Part shown: piece by piece, positions 14,295-19,080 of the stretch
Layout of the letters: each line of letters starts with the position of its first letter
Position numbering within the stretch: position 1 is the first letter of the stretch
Source: JAEZKC01 sp046546375
Lineage (GTDB): Bacteria; Fibrobacterota; Chitinivibrionia; Chitinivibrionales; Chitinispirillaceae
Assembly (NCBI GenBank): GCA_046546375.1
Contig: JBKGXV010000066.1
Location: 1-19,080, forward strand
DNA length: 19,080 nucleotides
Direction of reading: 5' to 3'
Notes under the pieces: model-generated
What the model saw: only the letters and a program-made list of their open reading frames with translations
Told to the model about the DNA's origin: nothing
The model's database searches: none
Program-made: the position numbers and the translations under genes

Positions 14295-15938
14295 TCACTC
14301 ATTCTCCACCTTGCGCTTTCCAATCGCCTCCTGAATCCTCAGATGCAGATCCCTTCTGGTAAAAGGCTTCTGGATAAAGCCGCATACTCCAGCACTCAGG
14401 GCCGTTTCAATCTGCTGGTTGGGAATGAAACCGGAGGAGAAGATGGCTGTCACATCGGGATTGATCTCCTTGAGCATTCTGAACAAAGCGAGCCCGTTTT
14501 CAAGGGAAAGAGAAATATCAAGCAGAACCACATCCACCTCTCTGTGCAACTCGGAATAAACCCTGAGTGCTTCGTCTCTGCTCGAGGCACAGGAGATCCT
14601 GTAATTGAGCGATCCCAGAATAACCTCCACCATCTCAGTAATTCCCACGTTTTCATCGATGATGAATATGTGATCGCCGTCAACCGAACTCTCTTCCATA
14701 TCTTCTGCGTCGAATTCTTCCGTTTCACCTTTGGTGCGGTTGGTGACAGGTAAAAGAACCCTGAACGTGGAGCCATGCCCGGGTTCGCTTTCCACAAGGA
14801 TGGTGCCCTGGTGGCTTTTGACGGTTCCGTACACGGCTGCCAGACCCATTCCGGTGCCTTTGCCCTCAATTTTCGTGGTGAAGAACGGCTCGAAAATATG
14901 ATTCTTGACAGAAGGGTCGATACCGGTACCGGTATCGCTCACAGCTATGCATACGTAGTTTCCGTGTTCAAGCTGGACATTGTTGGAAGTACAGAATGCT
15001 TCGTCAATTTCGATATTTTTAGTCTCAATGGTAAGAACGCCGCTTCTCTCCATGGCATCCCGGGCATTGATCGCAAGATTGAGAATCGCGTTCTGGATCA
15101 GAGATGCTCCGCCCCACACGTTGGGGATATCTGCATCGAGCACGTGCACTAGAGAGATATGGTTGCCCATGCTTCGTGACAGGAAATTCACCACCTCCGT
15201 GATGATACTGTTTATGTTGATAACCTGAGGCTTGTAGGAGCTTTTTCTGCTGAATGCAAGAAGCTGTTTTGTAAGATCGGCTGCCCGGGTTCCGGAAGTT
15301 CTGATGTGTGCGGCATATTGTTTGAACTGGGAATTTTCCAGGATTTTGATCAGAAATTCCGAGTAGCCGAGGATAATAGCAAGCTGATTGTTGAAATCGT
15401 GCGCCACACCACCGGCCAACTGGCCTACAGCCTCCATTTTTTCAATCTGTTTCAGTTTCTCATCCTTGACTGCAAGTTCACTCGTTCGCTCTTCCACCAT
15501 TTCCTCGAGCTGCTCATGATACTTCCTGAGCTGCTCCTCCACTCTCATTCGCTCACGTATTTCACTGTTGAGCCGTCTGGTGAGCTTTCCGGCTGTACCG
15601 GTCAGAAACACTATGAGCAGGTAGCTGGTGTTGGCTATCACTGCAGCGAGATCGAACTGAGGCGCATCGTTGGTGATGTTGCCCAAAACAAGAGACACCA
15701 GATATGCATTGAGTACAATAGCAAAAATACCCTGTTTGCGGCCCCAGAACCATGCGATGATCATTGAGGGGATCAGCGTAAGGTTGGTGAAAACAAGCAG
15801 ATCGAACTGCAGACAAAGAAATGTGAATATTGCGGCATATATTATGGATGAGAGTATAATTACAGAAACCTGTACTATCCAGCCCGGCTTCGCATTCAGA
15901 TTTCTTTTTTCCGAGTTGCGGTCGAACATCTGCTGCAT
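14295..15938 (-). CDS. Membrane hybrid sensor histidine kinase with C-terminal receiver
   Basis: 547 aa. The N-terminal sensor has about four membrane segments (about 20-43, 47-65, 69-88 and 96-116) with little extracytoplasmic sequence. A coiled-coil helix (about 120-168) leads to the kinase core. The phosphoacceptor is H180 in GGVAHDFNN, the N-box has N291 (NLAINARDAM), G1 is D335-TGTGI and G2 is GKGTGMGL (about 359-366), followed by a conserved F-R-V-L-L-P. The receiver has acidic residues D428/E429, phosphoacceptor D474 (VVLLDISLS) and K524 (IQKPF). The GGVAHDFNN type is common in NtrB/FixL-like hybrid kinases of unknown input. ATG 15938 has AAGGAG ten bases upstream. No regulator gene is adjacent. 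The receiver is the parent of the broken copy at 3774-4098. Signal and target are unknown. Confidence 0.92.
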   Translation of the reverse strand: MQQMFDRNSEKRNLNAKPGWIVQVSVIILSSIIYAAIFTFLCLQFDLLVFTNLTLIPSMIIAWFWGRKQGIFAIVLNAYLVSLVLGNITNDAPQFDLAAVIANTSYLLIVFLTGTAGKLTRRLNSEIRERMRVEEQLRKYHEQLEEMVEERTSELAVKDEKLKQIEKMEAVGQLAGGVAHDFNNQLAIILGYSEFLIKILENSQFKQYAAHIRTSGTRAADLTKQLLAFSRKSSYKPQVININSIITEVVNFLSRSMGNHISLVHVLDADIPNVWGGASLIQNAILNLAINARDAMERSGVLTIETKNIEIDEAFCTSNNVQLEHGNYVCIAVSDTGTGIDPSVKNHIFEPFFTTKIEGKGTGMGLAAVYGTVKSHQGTILVESEPGHGSTFRVLLPVTNRTKGETEEFDAEDMEESSVDGDHIFIIDENVGITEMVEVILGSLNYRISCASSRDEALRVYSELHREVDVVLLDISLSLENGLALFRMLKEINPDVTAIFSSGFIPNQQIETALSAGVCGFIQKPFTRRDLHLRIQEAIGKRKVENE

Positions 15939-15954
15939 TTATTTTTTTCTCCTT

Positions 15955-16337
15955 GAAAAAGCGGGTGAGTCAAATAAGTAATGGTTCCGGTTCACATGAA
16001 GAAAACATTTCAGCAAAGAGGTGTTTTCCGGAAACTGTCACGATCCGGTCTCCATATACCCGCAAACCGTGCCTGATGACTTACTCAGCAAATACTGTAA
16101 AAAATCCGGAACAACCATTTTAAGTATTCAGCCAGCACAGATGAAAAATATGGTTTATGGCAGTGAAAAACTCCATAAGAAACGGAGCTCAACCACGGCT
16201 TTACCCGCGAATCCCTGAGCTTTTAAATCAGGCCGCAATCGAAAAATTCCAAAAGGTTTTCAGGTCGGGGAACACACACCTGCAAAATGCAAGTCGATAT
16301 TTAAAAGATTGCGGTCAGATGAGAGAAGCTTTCCACA
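15955..16337. other. Divergent intergenic region
   Basis: It lies between the minus-strand kinase and the plus-strand CsgG-like remnant. I see no supported gene; short open frames here have no recognisable content. GAAAACA (16001-16007) and TGTTTTC (16022-16028) form an inverted repeat with a 14-base spacer about 65-90 bp upstream of the kinase start, which could be an operator. Confidence 0.35.
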
Positions 16338-16647
16338 ATGAAAAAAACGACACTTCTTCTCATAATCCTCACCATATTCCCTTTCACACTTCCAGCTCAG
16401 AATCACAAGGTCATCGCCATACTGAATCTGAAAAAACAAGAAAACTGATGAATCAGACTGCAGAAGTGTCACGGACCGACTGACCAAGGAGGTGGAAATG
16501 GCAGGGGTTCTTAAAGATGTGACAGCAAAAGTAATCCCCAGCCATATTGAACCGAGTTGCAGGATAACGGAACCAAAATTTATAATATGGTTTAAATTCA
16601 AGGATAATCGCATCAATTTGATAAACATCAACCAAAATTCAAGTTAA
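16338..16647 (+). pseudogene. CsgG-like secreted protein, frameshifted and truncated
   Basis: ATG 16338 opens a signal peptide (MKKTTLLLIILTIFPFTLPA, then Q-N-H), followed by KVIAILNLK and a stop at 16446-16448 after 36 codons. Skipping one A in the six-A run at 16431-16436 moves to a frame that stays open to TAA 16645-16647 and reads NKKTDESDCRSVTDRLTKEV, then E-M-A-G-V-L-K. Together they reproduce the start of CsgG-like or FlgO-like proteins, 'kvAvldl-n---s--ea-sltdrl--el---g---vv'. After about codon 60 the similarity ends and the remaining residues look random, so the gene is also truncated. GAGAGAAG lies before the start. It ends 10 bp before the endoglucanase gene and may serve as its 5' leader. 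The A-run frameshift could be a sequencing error, but the truncation would remain. Confidence 0.6.
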
Positions 16648-16657
16648 GGAATACCAG

Positions 16658-18136
16658 ATGTCCGGAAAATTCAAAGCATCAGCCTTCCTGGTTTCAGCAG
16701 CACTTCTTTTCCTGCCACTTCAGTCAGCACGCGCTCAAGAGGTGAATTTGAGCGGTACTGTCCAGAATCAATCCGGTGATCCCATCAGCGACGCTCAGGT
16801 CACCCTGAAAAGCAACACCTCAATCAGCGCCACAACGGGTTCGGATGGAAAATTCGTGCTTTCAGGGCATACAAACCCCATCATTTGGCAGAAAAGTTCC
16901 TGGAAATCATCCTCGGCATCTCTCTCTGGTTCGCACATTGTGGTCAATCTAAGCGAATCATCCCCGGTGGATATAACCATTCACAGCATGGCGGGTAAAA
17001 AAATCACCGGTTTCAGCACCAGAAAGCTCGACGCCGGTATGAACACGATTGCCCTGCCCTTAAACACCCTGGGCGCGGGTGCCTACATGATAGCAGTAGA
17101 CCATGAAGAGACCAGAAGCCTTTTGAGATACATCTCCTCATCACCCAGCACTTCCGGTTCGTTCAAAGCCGCAAAGAATATGAAAAAAGCGGTGAACAAA
17201 GTTGCAGCCGCCAAGGAAGCGATCGATACCATTGAGGTAACCGCCTCGGATTACCTGCCGGCAAATCACCCCATAAACACTCACGACCAGAGCGGTATCG
17301 AGATCACGCTTGAAAGCTCCGGAAGCGGCTCGCGGCTGGACAACATCGACAAACCGTGCGGTGGTGATCTCATGCCCGACCCCATTTCCGGAGGACAGAG
17401 CGGATGGGGGTCACGTTACTGGGACTGCTGCAAGCCTCACTGCTCATGGCCTGACAACACATCGAATCTTGCCGCCAATTGCGACATGAATGACGAAGAG
17501 ATGCCCTGTTATGAGGACAAGGGGGATTGGCTGCAAGGAACAGACAACGGATGCCAGGGAGGACCGGCCTTTACCTGCTACAGCCATGTTCCCTTCGCGG
17601 TGTGCGAGAATCTGGCCTATGCCTTCGCGGCGGTTCCCGGCGGCGATGACGACTGCGGAAAGTGCTTTCAGCTGGATTTCGACGGTGGTTTCGAGCACGG
17701 CGACCCCAAAGAAGCTCATCAGCTCATGGCCGGAAAATCGATGATCGTGATCGCATCCAACATCGGTCATGATGTTGCCGGAGGCCAGTTCGACATCATG
17801 ATCCCCGGCGGAGGTCTTGGAGCTTTCGAGGACGGCTGTGCACGGCAGTGGGGAGTGGATAAGGATGATGAATCGCTGGTGGGAGCGACCTACGGGGGGT
17901 TCACAACCACCTGCGAACAGCAACTGGGCTTCGATGCATCGGCCGAAGACATGAAAGGGTGCGTGAGGAGCATGTGTGACAATCTCTTCGGTGATGATCC
18001 CGAGATGAAGGATTTGCACGAAGGGTGCATCTGGTATGTGGAGTGGATGCACGCGGTCAACAACCCCACATTCAAATACAAGGAAGTCCCCTGCCCTCAG
18101 GAGCTTATGGATCTGTACTACACCACAGAGCACTAA
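16658..18136 (+). CDS. Secreted GH45 endoglucanase (endo-beta-1,4-glucanase)
   Basis: 492 aa. The signal peptide MSGKFKASAFLVSAALLFLP is cleaved at about ARA26. Residues about 28-72 are a carboxypeptidase-regulatory-like beta-sandwich start (LSGTVQNQSGDPISDAQVTL). Residues about 100-158 resemble an Fn3-like secretion or sorting-type module (VDITIHSMAGKKI ... GAGAYMIAV). The strand DTIEVTASDYLP (about 190-201) then appears to complete the regulatory fold. The catalytic GH45 domain (about 233-485) has GSRYWDCCKPHCSW with catalytic D256 and FDIMIPGGGLGAF with catalytic D379. It also has the family's many cysteines, AFAAVPGG, CGKCFQLDF and the tail VEWMHAVNNPTFKYKEVPCP. It cleaves cellulose or mixed-linkage glucans outside the cell. 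AAGGA lies seven bases before ATG. A strong terminator follows, so it is the last gene of its unit. No cellulose-binding module is recognised. Confidence 0.93.
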   Translation: MSGKFKASAFLVSAALLFLPLQSARAQEVNLSGTVQNQSGDPISDAQVTLKSNTSISATTGSDGKFVLSGHTNPIIWQKSSWKSSSASLSGSHIVVNLSESSPVDITIHSMAGKKITGFSTRKLDAGMNTIALPLNTLGAGAYMIAVDHEETRSLLRYISSSPSTSGSFKAAKNMKKAVNKVAAAKEAIDTIEVTASDYLPANHPINTHDQSGIEITLESSGSGSRLDNIDKPCGGDLMPDPISGGQSGWGSRYWDCCKPHCSWPDNTSNLAANCDMNDEEMPCYEDKGDWLQGTDNGCQGGPAFTCYSHVPFAVCENLAYAFAAVPGGDDDCGKCFQLDFDGGFEHGDPKEAHQLMAGKSMIVIASNIGHDVAGGQFDIMIPGGGLGAFEDGCARQWGVDKDDESLVGATYGGFTTTCEQQLGFDASAEDMKGCVRSMCDNLFGDDPEMKDLHEGCIWYVEWMHAVNNPTFKYKEVPCPQELMDLYYTTEH

Positions 18137-18170
18137 GAGAGGCAAGCGAACGTTCTGAATCGAATGCAGA

Positions 18171-18199
18171 CCCCTTGATTTCTTATCAAGGGGTTTTTT
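18171..18199 (+). terminator. Rho-independent terminator of the endoglucanase gene
   Basis: CCCCTTGAT (18171-18179), a five-base loop, and ATCAAGGGG (18185-18193) form a perfect 9-bp stem followed by six Ts (18194-18199), 35 bases after the stop codon. Confidence 0.95.
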
Positions 18200-18344
18200 C
18201 TTTTGGGGATACCCACCGATTAGAAAATTACAACATCATTGTCGTTTCTACGGGATCAGGAACTTCAGTCTGAATCTTTAGCCACCTCCCCGAAAAATCT
18301 CCAATACTGAATACGAAGCCCGTCGCCGCACCTCGGAATACGAT

Positions 18345-18644
18345 TCAGCTGATCTCCTTTTTCCTGAACACTGCGGAAAGTTTCCAGTTGTTCGCCAGCC
18401 CCTTTCTTATGTCATTCATTTGCGCAACGAGGCTGTCTCCGTTCTCAAGCAGCACGGCAACGGAGTCTTTGGAAAAGGCGACATGGAAAACGTCATCGAC
18501 AAGAAAAATGGGCTGTTCGGCACTGCCGCTTTGGGTTCTCCGGGCTATCCACAATTTTTTGTCCGAATTGAGAAGCAGGATGTGGTCCTGTCCCGCCTCG
18601 ATCACTTTCTGCACGGTAACGATCGAATCTTTCTTATCCAGCAT
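18345..18644 (-). CDS. Small protein of unknown function
   Basis: 99 aa, not recognised. AAAGGA lies six bases before ATG 18644, and codon use looks like that of a real gene. There is no signal peptide or TM segment. The sequence alternates short beta-strands and turns (DHILLLNSDKKLWIARR, QPIFLVDDVFHVAFSKDSVA, VAVLLENGDSLVAQM) like two or three blades of a propeller or a small beta-sheet protein. The end (N-D-I-R-K-G-L-A-N-N-W-K-L) is helical and charged. It stands alone and converges on the endoglucanase gene, whose terminator lies at 18171-18199. TATACT and TATATA boxes on the minus strand around 18675-18690 could be its promoter. Confidence 0.6.
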   Translation of the reverse strand: MLDKKDSIVTVQKVIEAGQDHILLLNSDKKLWIARRTQSGSAEQPIFLVDDVFHVAFSKDSVAVLLENGDSLVAQMNDIRKGLANNWKLSAVFRKKEIS

Positions 18645-18999
18645 CGGCCATCCTTTCCGGTTGAAACGGTTTGTATATAAAGTATATTCCTCTTTTGGTT
18701 GAGATTCATGTGCGCACTCAGAATCAATTTACCACTTCATATTATCACTTTTAATGATTCCATACGAAAATCCGGCCCTCCTCGATACAGAACAGTAATA
18801 TTAAACCCTGCCGGTATGATTGTAAAGAGGGCGGAAAAAGAAATCGTGCAGTATAATATACACCCCGTTTTTTCTGCCCATCGTGCTCTCTTGAGACGGC
18901 TGAACGGGGGTATTCATCCGGAATTTTTCAGAAGAACATTCGGCAACACAATGAGTACCGAAAAGGAAATCATGAACCGGTTCCCAAACATTCCAGCTC
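18645..18999. other. Gene-poor stretch before the terminal repeats
   Basis: A 104-codon plus-strand frame (18699-19013) crosses this region. It has only GAG near its ATG, no recognisable motif, and it ends inside the tandem repeat (stop TGA of AAAGCTTGA), so I do not call it a gene. A short alternative start at 18952 (M-S-T-E-K-E-I-M-N-R-F) would give only 20 residues. Nothing else was seen. Confidence 0.4.
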
Positions 19000-19080
19000 C
19001 TCCCAAAGCTTGAGGGACGCTCCCAAAGCTTGAGGGACGGACTAACACAAAGCTTGAGAAGCTTGAGGGACGGACTAACA
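19000..19080. repeat. Tandem/direct repeat tract running off the window edge
   Basis: CTCCCAAAGCTTGAGGGACG occurs twice in exact tandem (19000-19019 and 19020-19039). A 22-bp unit beginning AAGCTTGAGGGACGG and ending ACTAACA occurs at 19026-19047 and again at 19059-19080, with a partial AAAGCTTGAG between them. The core AAGCTTGAG appears four times in 81 bp. In one plus-strand frame the tract stays open (S-Q-S-L-R-D-G-L-T repeats). The array probably continues beyond the window. Confidence 0.85.

Noticed and set aside
17444..18145. 233-codon minus-strand open frame opposite the endoglucanase
   Set aside because: It is antisense to the GH45 catalytic domain, whose conserved residues explain the sequence; the open frame is a codon-bias shadow.
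18699..19013. 104-codon plus-strand frame near the right edge
   Set aside because: Weak RBS, no recognisable motif, and the stop codon is supplied by the tandem repeat.

Overview
The window looks like a piece of a Gram-negative, plant-polysaccharide-degrading bacterium with mid-range GC, most plausibly from the Fibrobacterota (Fibrobacter/Chitinispirillia) neighbourhood. That is an inference. It rests on a secreted GH45 endoglucanase carrying N-terminal beta-sandwich modules, a decayed 'NDVW-S-DG-NW' kelch-type propeller, the remnant of a CsgG-like secreted protein, HflK/HflC-type inner-membrane proteins and periplasmic or lipoprotein signals. No rRNA, tRNA, CRISPR array or intact insertion sequence was seen.

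Layout. Positions 1-1200 are decayed DNA: the tail of a tyrosine recombinase on the minus strand, then a kelch-like gene broken by two frameshifts. A BarA-type hybrid histidine kinase with two receivers (1315-3720, +) follows. At 3774-4098 (-) is a broken copy of the receiver domain of the second kinase, which lies far downstream. The centre is a tight plus-strand operon (4203-10694): a P1B-type metal ATPase, three SPFH/band-7 proteins (a 7-TM HflK-like protein, an HflC-like protein and a second HflK-like protein) and a small TonB-C/AgmX-like secreted protein or lipoprotein. Two junctions are ATGA overlaps and the other two gaps are about 20 bp.

On the minus strand follow an exported alkaline phosphatase (start 13548) and a secreted protein of unknown function, closed by a terminator at 11004-11032. 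A second tyrosine-recombinase tail (13982-14158, -) and a membrane hybrid kinase (14295-15938, -) come next. The right end holds a frameshifted CsgG-like gene (16338-16647), the GH45 endoglucanase (16658-18136) with a textbook terminator, a small unknown minus-strand gene, and the start of a tandem-repeat tract at the window edge.

How it fits together. The ATPase and SPFH genes are evidently one transcription unit. I infer that the SPFH proteins form a membrane or periplasmic assembly around, or regulating, the metal pump; no FtsH protease gene is present. This is the best candidate for a little-described system here. The recombinase tail, a short conserved block and the receiver 3' end occur together and nearly contiguous at 14076-14620. 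They occur again, scattered and degenerate, at 1-4098, in the same orientation. The ATPase/SPFH/phosphatase block is therefore bracketed by two copies of one module, and the BarA-like kinase gene sits inside the older copy.
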